A stretch of 64,000 bases of DNA, from NCBI GenBank assembly GCA_964371725.1, contig CAYJNQ010000004.1, positions 1 through 64,000 on the forward strand, given 5' to 3'. Shown in pieces: positions 44,758-53,735 of this stretch. The stretch is from JAAYCI01 sp964371725. GTDB taxonomy: Bacteria > Bacillota > Clostridia > Oscillospirales > Ruminococcaceae. Below the pieces are notes generated by a model. It saw only the letters and a program-made list of their open reading frames with translations. It made no database searches and was not told the DNA's origin. Numbering within the stretch: position 1 is the stretch's first letter; every line of letters starts with the position of its first letter. The translations under genes and the position numbers were made by a program.

Positions 44758-45485
44758 GCCATTTCCTCCAAAATGCGAATCACATCCTGCATGTCGAGCC
44801 CTTCCTCTTTGGGGCGCGTAATCAAAACAGTGGCCACTTGTGCCTCTTGTGCCGCAAGGTGTTTTTGTGTAAAGCCGCCTTCCTTGCCACCATCTTTTGT
44901 GACAAGAATATCGATGTTGAATTGGCAAAACAAAGCCTTGTTGAGCTCTTTTGAGAAGGGGCCTTGCATGGCGATGATGTGGGCCGTGCGATAACCAAGA
45001 CTTTGTGCGCGGGATATGGAGTCTAACGTTGGCAAAATGCGCACATACAACCGGTCTTGAAATTGTGGCACGGCCGTGTATACATCCAGCTCTTTGCTGC
45101 CGGTTGCAAGCAATACATTTCCGGGCATTCGGCACAATTGCTCGGCACAGGCTTGCGCTGTGGGCACACAGATACAGCCCTCCGGCGCGCTTTTCTCTCG
45201 CAAAAGGCGAATGCCGCGCACACGCGCACGGCCGCACGCTTTTTCAATATTTTCCGAAACCTGTTTTGCATATGGATGGGTGGCATCCACCACCAGTTCA
45301 AAATGGTTTTTCTCTATCCATTTTTGCATTTCATCGGCGCTCATCCTGCCATGGGCTGCCTTTTCGCCCGCAAGGACACTTCCGTATTCTGTGGCCACAT
45401 GCAGGGTGATGTCATACCTTGTTTGAAAGTGCTGTGCCAGCTGCCTGCCTTCCGTGGTTCCGGCAAAAATGAGCAATTTTTTCAT
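44754..45485 (-). CDS. cbiJ: Cobalt-precorrin-6A reductase
   Basis: A 243-residue NAD(P)H-dependent reductase of the CbiJ/CobK family: LLIFAGTTEGRQLAQ at the N-terminus, VVDATHPYAKQVSENI near 70-85, LLATGSKELDVYT, and MQGPFSKELNKAL followed by TKDGGKEGGFTQK, all highly conserved in the family. It overlaps both neighbours by 4 bases. Confidence 0.95.
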   Translation of the reverse strand: MKKLLIFAGTTEGRQLAQHFQTRYDITLHVATEYGSVLAGEKAAHGRMSADEMQKWIEKNHFELVVDATHPYAKQVSENIEKACGRARVRGIRLLREKSAPEGCICVPTAQACAEQLCRMPGNVLLATGSKELDVYTAVPQFQDRLYVRILPTLDSISRAQSLGYRTAHIIAMQGPFSKELNKALFCQFNIDILVTKDGGKEGGFTQKHLAAQEAQVATVLITRPKEEGLDMQDVIRILEEMA

Positions 45486-46213
45486 CGTTTATAGCCTCGG
45501 TCTGTCACCATTTTACCGAGCACTTCGCGCGTGGCTTCGCAGCCCACAAACACCGTTGTGAACATATCTACCTTGGCGTCTCGAAGCTGAGCCAAAGACA
45601 AAAGGCAAGTTTCCTCTCCCTCTCTGCCAATGTTTTTCACATATCCGCACAGGGTTTTCGGGCTTTTGTGTTGCAGCAATATATCGCAAGCCTTTTGCAG
45701 GTAATCGCTGCGTTTTTTGCTGGAAGGGTTGTAAAGGCAAACGGCAAAATCTCCCTGCGCCGCACAGGCAAGGCGTTTTTCTATTTTTTCCCACGGCGTA
45801 AGCAAATCGCTAAGCGAGATAACGGCAAAATCACTTGTGAGCGGTGCACCCAAAATAGCACCGCCGCTTAGCGCCGCCGTTACACCGGGCACCACTTCCA
45901 ATTGAACCTGCGGATATTTTTCTGCCAAATCGTATAATAGCCCGGCCATGCCATACACCACACTGTCTCCACTGCACACCATGACCACATTTTTGCCCTT
46001 GTCTGCCTCTTGTAATGCAAGCTCGCAGCGTTTTGTCTCCTGTTTCATGGCCGTGCTCATCACCTCACGGTTTTCATGATACTGTTTTACCAGCTCCACA
46101 TACACCGTGTAGCCCACAATCACTTCGCATTTTTCCAGCGCCGCCTTCGCCTGCTCTGTCAGATACTCTTTTGCCCCGGGGCCGATGCCCACCGCAACCA
46201 GCTTTTTTTCCAT
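45482..46213 (-). CDS. cbiH: Cobalt-precorrin-3 C17-methyltransferase
   Basis: A 243-residue S-adenosylmethionine enzyme driving ring contraction. It begins LVAVGIGPGAKEYLTEQA, with MVCSGDSVVYGMAGLLYD and VVPGVTAALSGGAILGAPLTSDFAVISLSDLLTPW, the classic CbiH signature. It lacks the C-terminal Fe-S extension seen in some relatives. Nine bases separate it from cbiG. Confidence 0.95.
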   Translation of the reverse strand: MEKKLVAVGIGPGAKEYLTEQAKAALEKCEVIVGYTVYVELVKQYHENREVMSTAMKQETKRCELALQEADKGKNVVMVCSGDSVVYGMAGLLYDLAEKYPQVQLEVVPGVTAALSGGAILGAPLTSDFAVISLSDLLTPWEKIEKRLACAAQGDFAVCLYNPSSKKRSDYLQKACDILLQHKSPKTLCGYVKNIGREGEETCLLSLAQLRDAKVDMFTTVFVGCEATREVLGKMVTDRGYKR

Positions 46214-46222
46214 ACCGTCTCC

Positions 46223-47194
46223 TCACTCAAAATGAAGTTTTAACCTTGTTTGCCCCACAGCCATGCTCACGCCGTTTTTCGTTGTTTTTTTCACCACAAT
46301 ATGGTCAGCCATCTTGGCCGCGCTGCGCTCGCAAACATTGTCCACCCCTGTGGTTTTTTCAACAAAGGCCGAGGCCGTGAACTGCCCGGGAACCCGCCCG
46401 AGCTCCTCTGCCGAAAAGGTGTGAAATGGGAGGCGGTGTGTTTTGCAAAAAGCCAAAAGGCCGCCTTCGTCTTTCTTTAAATCCAGGCTGGCCACAGCAA
46501 AAAAAGCTTCCTCGCAAATTTCTTTCGTAATCTCTGCAAATAGGGCTTCTATGTCGGCCTCACTGCTTCCCTTTTTACAACCAACCCCCAAAACGCAACA
46601 CCTTGGTATGATGTGCAGCTTGCTTTCGCCCTTTTGCACATTTGCGCCAATATACACCTCGGCCGGCTGTGCCCAAAACAACCCGTTTGGCAGGCTGCTT
46701 GTTTCTACTTCATCTGCCTCCAAAGAAACCGCTTCCCCTTTCAAAATTTTGGCAGATACCTGTTTTATCTTCCCAATATCCTGTATTTTCATGCCGTTTT
46801 GCGCCGCCCAATCGTCGATGGCAAACACACCGTGCACATCGGTTGCCGTGGTTACAACCGGCGTTGCCCCGATGGCCGCTTCGATGCGCCGCGCCAGCCG
46901 GTTTGCCCCGCCGATGTGTCCGCTGAGTAAGGGGATGGCAAATTGCCCTCCTTCGTCCAGCACCACCACGGCGGGATCTGTGCCCTTTGAGCAAACATAG
47001 GGTGCAACCGCACGCACCGCTATGCCCACGGCGCCGATGAACACAAGGCTTTCGCCCTGCTTAAAATGGTTTTGCACAAACGTTTTGTAGCGCCCCTGTC
47101 TACCATCTGTGGCTGTCAAATTCAGCCCGCTTTTGCCCAATTTTTCGGCAAGCAGTCGCCCGGTTTCCGTGAAATAAACTGCCTCAATGCTCAT
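46223..47194 (-). CDS. cbiG: Cobalt-precorrin-5A hydrolase
   Basis: A 323-residue enzyme that opens the delta-lactone of cobalt-precorrin-5A and releases acetaldehyde. It shows the CbiG N-terminal domain (FIGAVGIAVRAVAPYV, PLLSGHIGGANRLARRIEA) and the C-terminal CbiG/CobE domain (VLGVGCKKGSSEADIEALF, ASLDLKKDEGGLLAF, TGVDNVCERSA). ATG 47194 follows AGGGA and lies within the end of cbiF. Confidence 0.94.
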   Translation of the reverse strand: MSIEAVYFTETGRLLAEKLGKSGLNLTATDGRQGRYKTFVQNHFKQGESLVFIGAVGIAVRAVAPYVCSKGTDPAVVVLDEGGQFAIPLLSGHIGGANRLARRIEAAIGATPVVTTATDVHGVFAIDDWAAQNGMKIQDIGKIKQVSAKILKGEAVSLEADEVETSSLPNGLFWAQPAEVYIGANVQKGESKLHIIPRCCVLGVGCKKGSSEADIEALFAEITKEICEEAFFAVASLDLKKDEGGLLAFCKTHRLPFHTFSAEELGRVPGQFTASAFVEKTTGVDNVCERSAAKMADHIVVKKTTKNGVSMAVGQTRLKLHFE

Positions 47195-47939
47195 TTGTTT
47201 TTTCCCTAAATTCGGTTGAAAACCCGGGGTCATACAATTTAGAGCGCTCGTACCCGCCTTGCAAAAACCCGCCCACCGTGATGAGAGCCGTTTTGGTAAT
47301 GCCGTTTTCTTTTGCTGTTTTGGCCAGTGTATCCACAGTGCAACGGAAAGTTTTTTCGTCCGGCCAAGTGGCCTTGTACACAATGGCCGCCGGCGAATGG
47401 GGGGCGTATCCCCCTTTTATCAACGCTGCCTCCAGCTTTTCCAAAAGGCCTGTGCTTAAGAAAATAACCATGGTGCTGCCATGGGCCGCCAGTTTCTCAA
47501 TGTCCTCTTGCGGCGGCACCGGTGTTCTGCCGGCCATTCTTGTGATGATGACGGTTTGGCTTACATTGGGCAAGGTATACTCGGCCTGTAAAGCCGCCGC
47601 CGCACCGCAAAAACTAGAGACGCCCGGCGTGTAATCGTAGGGGATGGAAAGCTCCTGCAGGGCATCCATCTGTTCCCGAATGGCCCCGTACAAGCATGGG
47701 TCGCCCGTATGCAGCCGCACAACACTTTTCTCCCGATTTTCTTCCATCACACACAGCACTTGCTCCAAAGTCATTTCGGCACTGTTGTGCAAAAGACACT
47801 CTTTTTTTGCCAATTCTAAAAGTTCCGGGTTCACAAGGCTACCCGCATAGATGATGACATCTGCCTTTTCTATGAGCTTTGCACCCCGCAGCGTAATCAA
47901 ATCCACAGCGCCGCTGCCTGCTCCCACAAAATGAACCAT
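47184..47939 (-). CDS. cbiF: Cobalt-precorrin-4 C11-methyltransferase
   Basis: A 251-residue methyltransferase: VHFVGAGSGAVDLITLRGAKLI at the start, IYAGSLVNPELLE, VRLHTGDPCLYGAIREQMD, and DYTPGVSSFCGAAAALQAEYTLP, the diagnostic CbiF/CobM pattern. It overlaps cbiG by 11 bases and follows cbiL by 3 bases. Confidence 0.96.
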   Translation of the reverse strand: MVHFVGAGSGAVDLITLRGAKLIEKADVIIYAGSLVNPELLELAKKECLLHNSAEMTLEQVLCVMEENREKSVVRLHTGDPCLYGAIREQMDALQELSIPYDYTPGVSSFCGAAAALQAEYTLPNVSQTVIITRMAGRTPVPPQEDIEKLAAHGSTMVIFLSTGLLEKLEAALIKGGYAPHSPAAIVYKATWPDEKTFRCTVDTLAKTAKENGITKTALITVGGFLQGGYERSKLYDPGFSTEFREKTNEH

Positions 47940-47942
47940 GTT

Positions 47943-48632
47943 TTACTCTCCTCTCACCACAATCGTGGCAAAATACCCCATGTTGTCTTGTGCCTCGTCC
48001 AAAGAATGGCAAATGGTTTCGCTTTCTAGCCCGCAATCACTGATGAGGCTCGCTTTATCATATAGGCCCGCCTCTTTGAGAGCCCGTTTTACTTCCCCGA
48101 GCTCCCTGCCCGCTTTCATCAGCACCTTCGTGCCTTTCAAGCGCAAGGCTTCCTCGGTGCACCCGTGGCTAGCCGGAATGATGTGCAGCGGCTCGTTCAT
48201 TGTGGTGAGGCTCACTTTCAGTTTGGCCGCAATGGCACAAAAGGACGTAACCCCCGGCACCACCTCTGCCTCATACCCCATCGCCTCGATGCGTGCCAGT
48301 ATATAGCTGAAAGTGGAAAAAACGGAGGCATCTCCCAAGTTGAGCATGGCCACATCCCGGTTCCTGTCCAATTTTTCTGCAACAAGCTTGGCAAGCTCGG
48401 CGTGCCGCGCCTGCTGCGCCTGCTTATCGCGCGTCATCAAAAATGTAAGCGGCACAATTTCTTTATCGTCTGCACACACAACGCCCTTTGCAATTTGAAG
48501 CGCCAGCATATTCCCCTCTTGTGTGGCAGGTGTGGCCCACACGGGGCAGTTTTCCAGCACACGCACGGCCTTCAATGTCAAAAGCTCCGCTTCTCCGGGC
48601 CCCACGCTCACACCGTAAAATTTTCCACTCAT
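47943..48632 (-). CDS. cbiL: Cobalt-precorrin-2 C20-methyltransferase
   Basis: A 229-residue methyltransferase that opens the cobalt-containing branch after chelation: FYGVSVGPGEAELLTLKAVRVLE at the start, MLNLGDASVFSTFSYI, and VPGVTSFCAIAAKLKVSL. Its start overlaps the cbiD stop by 4 bases. Confidence 0.95.
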   Translation of the reverse strand: MSGKFYGVSVGPGEAELLTLKAVRVLENCPVWATPATQEGNMLALQIAKGVVCADDKEIVPLTFLMTRDKQAQQARHAELAKLVAEKLDRNRDVAMLNLGDASVFSTFSYILARIEAMGYEAEVVPGVTSFCAIAAKLKVSLTTMNEPLHIIPASHGCTEEALRLKGTKVLMKAGRELGEVKRALKEAGLYDKASLISDCGLESETICHSLDEAQDNMGYFATIVVRGE

Positions 48633-49753
48633 TTGTCTGCTCCGTTTCCCAAAATTTCATATGCCGTTTCGGTTGTGCCAATGTGCCCATGCACATGGCT
48701 AAAGGTGATTGCCCCCACACGCAAGGAGCTATGTGCCTTGAGATGCCGCTGTATTTTGCAAAGCAGCGATGCCACAACCGGTTTATAGATGTTTTCTCTT
48801 TTTAAGATGTCCAAAGCGCTGTCCACACTGACACACTGCATCAGCTCTTTGGCCGTTGCGTTAGAAATACCCGCCATGGCCGCATGGGCCGTTATGATTT
48901 CCAAGCGTGCATCGGCCATTTTGGAGTGGGTGTTCATAATCCCTCCGGCCAATTTCACAAGCTTGCCAAAATGCCCCACCAAAAGCACGTTTTCAATGTC
49001 TTTTCTGGCCGCCATATCCAAAGTGTCTCCAATGAAATTGGAACACTTCACGGCAGGCATGCCACACAACACTTCGTGTTTTTGGATATAATCCTCTCCA
49101 TAATTCCCCGGGGTGAGCAAGATGGTTTTGGCACCCGCAGCCACCTGCACATTCAGCTCCGCCTCTATGCTCTGTTTCAGCGCCTTCACGCTCATCGGCT
49201 CCACAATGCCGCTTGTGCCCAACACTGAGACCCCCCCCACAATGCCGAGGTTTGGATTGAAGGTTTTTTTCGCCAATTCCTCCCCGTTTTCCACACTTAC
49301 CACAACGGAAAAACCGCCTTCATAGCCCGTTTGCCGTGCCACCGCCAAAAGCTCTGCTTCTATCATGCGGCGCGGCACCGAATTGATGGCCGCCTGCCCC
49401 ACCGCTTGGTCAAGCCCAGGTTTTGTCACGCGGCCCACACCGTGCCCGCCTTCTATGCAAACACCACCGGGCGAGAGCCAAAGTTCGGTTACGACAACGG
49501 CACCATGCGTCACATCCACATCGTCTCCACCGTCTTTCACCACACGGCACATGGCTTTCTCTTGCCCCAAAACCACATCTACTTCGGCCAACACCTGTAG
49601 ACCTTTCGGCACTGTAACCCGCACACTGTCTGCCTTTTCCCCCTTCAAAAGTGCCAAAGCGCAGGCCTTCGCCCCCATGGCCGCACAGGTTCCTGTGGTG
49701 AAACCGCAACGCAGCTTTTTTTCTCCCACAAAACGATAGTGTTCCCACCTCAT
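48629..49753 (-). CDS. cbiD: Cobalt-precorrin-5B C1-methyltransferase
   Basis: A 374-residue C1 methyltransferase. Family features: LRCGFTTGTCAAMGAKACALAL near 14-35, VKDGGDDVDVTHGAVV, GVGRVTKPGLD, and GGVSVLGTSGIVEPMSVKALK with a LVGHFGKLVKLAGGIMNTHSK segment. ATG 49753 overlaps the stop of cbiO-cbiK (ATGA); the longer frame to 49834 is unlikely. Confidence 0.95.
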   Translation of the reverse strand: MRWEHYRFVGEKKLRCGFTTGTCAAMGAKACALALLKGEKADSVRVTVPKGLQVLAEVDVVLGQEKAMCRVVKDGGDDVDVTHGAVVVTELWLSPGGVCIEGGHGVGRVTKPGLDQAVGQAAINSVPRRMIEAELLAVARQTGYEGGFSVVVSVENGEELAKKTFNPNLGIVGGVSVLGTSGIVEPMSVKALKQSIEAELNVQVAAGAKTILLTPGNYGEDYIQKHEVLCGMPAVKCSNFIGDTLDMAARKDIENVLLVGHFGKLVKLAGGIMNTHSKMADARLEIITAHAAMAGISNATAKELMQCVSVDSALDILKRENIYKPVVASLLCKIQRHLKAHSSLRVGAITFSHVHGHIGTTETAYEILGNGADK

Positions 49754-51366
49754 GGTTGCATTGCCTGTTTCACATGCTCCACATACATATCCAGAACCCC
49801 TTGGTATTCGCCAAGCCCTTTTAAAATCGTGCACACGTTCATACCGTTTGCCTCAAACATAGATTTCCAGCTGTCCTCTTCACCCGCCATGTCGTTCATG
49901 GCATGGTCTCCCGCCACCAGCATAAGCGGAGCCATTACTACATTTTGGTATCCCTGTGCGCGTTTAAGCACATCTTCTCCGTTTGGCACCCCTTCCACAG
50001 TGCCCACGAAAACATCGTGGTGCCCCTGTTTTTCGAACTGAGCCTGCATATCGCCATACACGCGATTTTCCCTGTGTGCCGAACCATGCCCCATAAGCAC
50101 CAAACAAGCATCACTCGGTTTTTCAATGTTGTGCGCCAAAATGTTTGCCAATTGTGCTTTGTCCTCATCGGTGGCCAAGAGAGGGCTTCCTATTTTGATA
50201 GATTCAAATTCTCCCTGCCATTTTTGTACATCTGCCACCAGTTTTTCATATTCGATGCCCGCCATCAGATGGGTAGGTTGCACCACAATGTCGCCAATGC
50301 CCTCTTGCAAAAAATGTTGCAAAGCCTCGCTTACCGTGTCCACGTGAATGCCACGGCTTGCCAGCTTTTTGATAATCATGCCGCTTGTGAACGCACGCCT
50401 TATTTTGTGGTTCCCAAAATGCTCTTCTATAGTCTTTTCAACGGCCTCAATGCTTGATTGCGCCCCCTTGTAACCGGTGCCGAAACTCACCACCAAAATG
50501 CCCTGCATTGCCTGCACACCCCTCTTATCCATTTCTTTTTCTTTGCTTAGCAACCCTTCCAGCTCGCTTAATTCTTTGGGTGCCGAAAACGGTGTTCTCA
50601 AAATGCCCTGTTGTTTTAACATGCGTGTAACTTCGCAGAGAATCGGCCGGCGTAACCCTGCCGTTTGCAGAACCTTTTCATCGGAAAACACTTGCTCCGG
50701 CGATCCATCCCGCAAAATTTTCCCCGCGTGAAACACAATTACTCTATCGGCCCAGTTCCAGGCAAAATCGATATCATGTGTGGAAACCACCAGCGTTTTT
50801 TCCTGCTCGTGCAAGCGATGCAAGATTTGCACGAGCACCCTTGTATTTTGTGCATCCAATGAGGCCGTTGGTTCATCAAACAGGATGATTTCGCTTTCCA
50901 TTGCCAAAATATCGGCAATGCTCACCCGCTTTTTTTCGCCCCCACTCAACTCGTGCGGCGGGCGCTTGCGCAAACTTTCAAGCCCCATATACTCAATGGA
51001 TTGTGTCACTCTTTCCTGCACCGCTGCCTTATGAAGCCCCAAATTCATGGGCCCAAACGATATTTCTTCCTCCACGGTAGACGCAATGATTTGATCGTCT
51101 GCATCTTGAAACACAAGACCCACCGCACGCCTGAGCAAAAGTAATTCTTTTCGTTTGTATGAAATTTGCTTTCCATTTAAAAGAATCTGCCCGCTTTCGG
51201 CTTTTAAAACACCGTTGCAACATAGGAAAAAAGTGGATTTCCCCGAACCATTGTTGCCTAAAACAGCCACGCGTTCGCCTTTTTTCAACATGACGCTGAC
51301 ATCGCTTAACGCGTAGACACCCTCCTCATAACTATGGTACATGTTTTTTATATCCAGTATCGCCAT
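49750..51366 (-). CDS. cbiO-cbiK: Fused cobalt-transport ATPase (CbiO) and anaerobic cobalt chelatase (CbiK)
   Basis: A 538-residue fusion. Residues 1-about 285 are an ECF/Cbi-type ATPase: Walker A GNNGSGKST near 37-45, VFQDADDQIIASTVEEEISFGP, signature LSGGEKKR and Walker B EIILFDEPTASLD. From residue 287 the chain is a complete CbiK sirohydrochlorin cobaltochelatase, starting MQGILVVSFGTGY, with VQPTHLM and the metal-site histidines in LMGHGSAHREN (about 427) and VAGDHAMNDM (about 488). No stop or frameshift separates the domains. An internal ATG at 50508 has a GAGGGG sequence about 10 bases ahead, so free CbiK might also be made. Start ATG 51366 overlaps cbiQ by 19 bases. Confidence 0.93.
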   Translation of the reverse strand: MAILDIKNMYHSYEEGVYALSDVSVMLKKGERVAVLGNNGSGKSTFFLCCNGVLKAESGQILLNGKQISYKRKELLLLRRAVGLVFQDADDQIIASTVEEEISFGPMNLGLHKAAVQERVTQSIEYMGLESLRKRPPHELSGGEKKRVSIADILAMESEIILFDEPTASLDAQNTRVLVQILHRLHEQEKTLVVSTHDIDFAWNWADRVIVFHAGKILRDGSPEQVFSDEKVLQTAGLRRPILCEVTRMLKQQGILRTPFSAPKELSELEGLLSKEKEMDKRGVQAMQGILVVSFGTGYKGAQSSIEAVEKTIEEHFGNHKIRRAFTSGMIIKKLASRGIHVDTVSEALQHFLQEGIGDIVVQPTHLMAGIEYEKLVADVQKWQGEFESIKIGSPLLATDEDKAQLANILAHNIEKPSDACLVLMGHGSAHRENRVYGDMQAQFEKQGHHDVFVGTVEGVPNGEDVLKRAQGYQNVVMAPLMLVAGDHAMNDMAGEEDSWKSMFEANGMNVCTILKGLGEYQGVLDMYVEHVKQAMQP

Positions 51367-52286
51367 GCCACAACCCCTGTTTCCAAAACAATCCACAACA
51401 GCACTGTTCCCGTGAACACGGCTACCGCCGCCGCCACCTGAGCGGGTTTCACCTGCTGTGTGTGTGTCAAAAAGGCAATTTCGCCCTCATAGCACCTCGA
51501 TTCCATTGCATCGAAGCTTGTGCTTGCGCGCTTTAAAGAACGAATTAGCAAATGAAAGCCAATTCCGAAAAAAGACGCATATCCGGCGCGTAAATTGGCA
51601 TTCCCAAGCCTTGCTTTTGCAGCCGTGTTCATGGCGGCAAGCATGGCCACTACCACGAAGATATAACGATAGGTCAGGTAAAGAAGCTCTACAAGCACCG
51701 AGGGAATCTTCGCTTTTCTAAGAACAGATAACACCTCCGACATCGGCGTTGAAAAGCTAAGCATATACAGGCAACTCACGGCCGAAAACGATTTGAGCAC
51801 GATGGCCACCGCATGTTCTTGCCCGGCTTTTGTAATGCCCATATAACCCTTGTGCCACACCATGTCTTCATACAAAAACGGCGTTGATGAAAAATCCACA
51901 GCCAATGTAATGCTACCCAGCAAAATGAACAACCCCGGCACAAAAAGGGCCGATAGATAGTATGCCGGCTTTGTTTTCCCCAAAAACAGTGTAATTGCCG
52001 ACATCGTGATGAGCACAAAGGCAACCACCACATTCAAAGGACAGGCCACCGTTAGAAAAAGCATTGCCAGCGCGAAGACTATTTTGATTTGTGGGCTCAC
52101 ACCCCTAAGTTTTGAGTGTTGCGCATAATAATCTATGGAAATAAATCGTCCGTGTGTGTTCCCTTTTTTTTGAATAAAAAACAGTGCAACGCCCACGAGA
52201 ACGCTGAAACCCACACAGAGATAAGCATATGCCTCGTTGTATGTTAAAACAAGCAAGGCTACCGCACTCAGCACGGAAAGCATCAT
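51348..52286 (-). CDS. cbiQ: Cobalt ECF transporter permease CbiQ with N-terminal extension
   Basis: A 312-residue transmembrane T-component. The ordinary CbiQ fold appears to begin near residue 50 (IDYYAQHSKLRGVSPQIKI) and includes the coupling motif ARLGNANLRAG and a later DAMESRCYEGE (the AxxxRG-type motif and its relative that contact the ATPases). The first 45 residues form one or two additional hydrophobic helices not usual in CbiQ. The ATG at 52286 overlaps cbiN by 4 bases. Confidence 0.9.
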   Translation of the reverse strand: MMLSVLSAVALLVLTYNEAYAYLCVGFSVLVGVALFFIQKKGNTHGRFISIDYYAQHSKLRGVSPQIKIVFALAMLFLTVACPLNVVVAFVLITMSAITLFLGKTKPAYYLSALFVPGLFILLGSITLAVDFSSTPFLYEDMVWHKGYMGITKAGQEHAVAIVLKSFSAVSCLYMLSFSTPMSEVLSVLRKAKIPSVLVELLYLTYRYIFVVVAMLAAMNTAAKARLGNANLRAGYASFFGIGFHLLIRSLKRASTSFDAMESRCYEGEIAFLTHTQQVKPAQVAAAVAVFTGTVLLWIVLETGVVAWRYWI

Positions 52287-52594
52287 GATTTTGTCTCGTC
52301 TTTTGTTTTTGATTTATCCTTCTTCCTCGCCACAAAATAACCCATGGCAAAGCCGAATACACCGGCTCCAAGGGCCGCTTGCAGGCTAAACAAAAGGCTT
52401 TCTGTTTCACCACCCGGTGGCTCGATGGCATTGCTTGCCCATGACTCATACTCCGGAGACACCACCGCCACCACCTCTTCGGCCTGTCCGTCTGCACCGC
52501 CAAACTCGGAATCTTGAATCAAAACCAAGGGAATCACCGCCAAAGCCACAATTGCAAGCAGCGAAGCCAAAACCAGTACGCTTGTTTTTTTCAT
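52283..52594 (-). CDS. cbiN: Cobalt transport protein CbiN
   Basis: A 103-residue small component with two transmembrane helices (about 6-25 and 69-88) flanking an extracytoplasmic acidic loop that contains EYESWASNAIEPPGGETESLLFS, the recognisable CbiN core. It stimulates metal uptake by CbiMQO. It overlaps cbiM and cbiQ by 4 bases. Confidence 0.92.
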   Translation of the reverse strand: MKKTSVLVLASLLAIVALAVIPLVLIQDSEFGGADGQAEEVVAVVSPEYESWASNAIEPPGGETESLLFSLQAALGAGVFGFAMGYFVARKKDKSKTKDETKS

Positions 52595-53343
52595 GAAACG
52601 CGCTCCTTTACAAAGCCAATTTGCTTGAGCTCAGGGCCTGCGTAGGCCTTCAAAGCGATAACCACCACCATCGTAAGCAAACCCTCAATAATAGAAAGCG
52701 GCACCTGTGTTAGGGCAAATACGCCCAAAAACTCGGCCAAGGAAGCCGCCACACCACCGGTTTGCGAAGGGTGTGCCAATGCAAGCTGAACACTGGTAAC
52801 CAAGTAGGTGGTGAAACTGCCAAGGCCGGCGGCCAAAAACACGCCAAGGTTTTGGTTCCACCTCATGCGCACAAACAAACGGTGAATACCAAATGCCACA
52901 AAGGGCCCCGCAACAGCCATACTAAAGGTGTTTGCCCCAAGGGTGGTTATCCCGCCATGTGCCAGCAACAGTGCTTGAAAAAGCAACACCATGAGGCCGA
53001 TTACCGCCGTCACCGCAGGCCCGAACAAAATGGCGCTGAGACCGGTTCCGGTTGGATGGCTCGACGAACCCGTAACGCTGGGAATTTTTAAGGCCGAAAG
53101 GGCAAATGCATAGGCTGCCACCATGGCCAACATGATGAGACTTTTCCGTTGTTCTTGAACTATTTTTTTTATTCTGACAACACCCAGCACAACAAAAGGA
53201 AAGCTAACGACACTCCACGCAATGCTGTAGCCTATCGGCAAAAACCCTTCCATGATGTGCATGGCCGCGGCATTTGGTAAAACAACCATACACAAAGCCA
53301 TCACAAAGGAAAAGGAAACCAGCCATTTTTCAATTTTGGACAC
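52591..53343 (-). CDS. cbiM: Cobalt transport substrate-capture protein CbiM
   Basis: A 250-residue S-component with a cleavable signal (about 1-27) followed by AMHIMEGFLPIGYSIAW; the Met-His at the mature N-terminus is the metal ligand in the Cbi/NikM family. Conserved HPTGTGLSAILFGP and GGITTLGANTFSMAVAGPF follow. Start is GTG 53343 with GGGGGAGG at 10 bases. It is the first gene of the 26-gene operon, directly behind the riboswitch terminator. Confidence 0.95.
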   Translation of the reverse strand: MSKIEKWLVSFSFVMALCMVVLPNAAAMHIMEGFLPIGYSIAWSVVSFPFVVLGVVRIKKIVQEQRKSLIMLAMVAAYAFALSALKIPSVTGSSSHPTGTGLSAILFGPAVTAVIGLMVLLFQALLLAHGGITTLGANTFSMAVAGPFVAFGIHRLFVRMRWNQNLGVFLAAGLGSFTTYLVTSVQLALAHPSQTGGVAASLAEFLGVFALTQVPLSIIEGLLTMVVVIALKAYAGPELKQIGFVKERVS

Positions 53344-53366
53344 GAGATAAAACCTCCCCCATACAC

Positions 53367-53404
53367 AAAAACGAGTGTGTTGATTTTACAAATCAACACA
53401 CTCG
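53367..53404 (-). terminator. Riboswitch expression-platform terminator
   Basis: Perfect 15-bp inverted repeat CGAGTGTGTTGATTT around a 3-base loop (53372-53404), followed on the minus strand by five T. It ends 24 bases before the cbiM GTG, so transcription must pass it to reach the operon. Confidence 0.92.
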
Positions 53405-53494
53405 ACACTTGTCTATTCTACACATTCTTTCTGGTTTGCAATTCCCAAAACGTCAACGATTACGTTTCCAAAGAAAAACTTTCACTAAAAAAAG

Positions 53495-53715
53495 AAGATG
53501 TAAGTCTCCTGACTTGCGCTATTGTGCAACTTCGCACCTGCGGCAACTTCCTACCTTCCCTCGGCCAACTCATCGGCCAAAGTGGCGAACTTTCGTTCAA
53601 GCATCCCTGCTTTGGATTTGCCTCACGCTTACAGTGCCCAAAAGGGCGCGGGGCTTTGCACCCCATTCCATTTACAGTGGCCACCACCTTTTGTGACAGC
53701 CACCGACAAGTTCTT
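53495..53715 (-). ncRNA. Cobalamin (AdoCbl/B12) riboswitch
   Basis: On the minus strand the conserved cobalamin aptamer can be followed: GGAATGGGGTGCAAAGCCCC, then GCACTGTAAGCG, then GCCACTTTGGCCGATGAG pairing with a later GGCCGAGGGAAGG, and the B12-box-like AAGTCAGGAGACTTACAT at the 3' side (53496-53516). It lies between the promoter at 53736-53764 and the terminator at 53367-53404, and by family precedent represses the operon when cobalamin is plentiful. Confidence 0.92.
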
Positions 53716-53735
53716 TCATGCTCATTTGTATACAT

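Noticed and set aside
49750..51366. Annotating cbiO and cbiK as two separate genes
   Set aside because: There is no stop codon or frameshift between the domains; the internal ATG is recorded only as a possible additional start.
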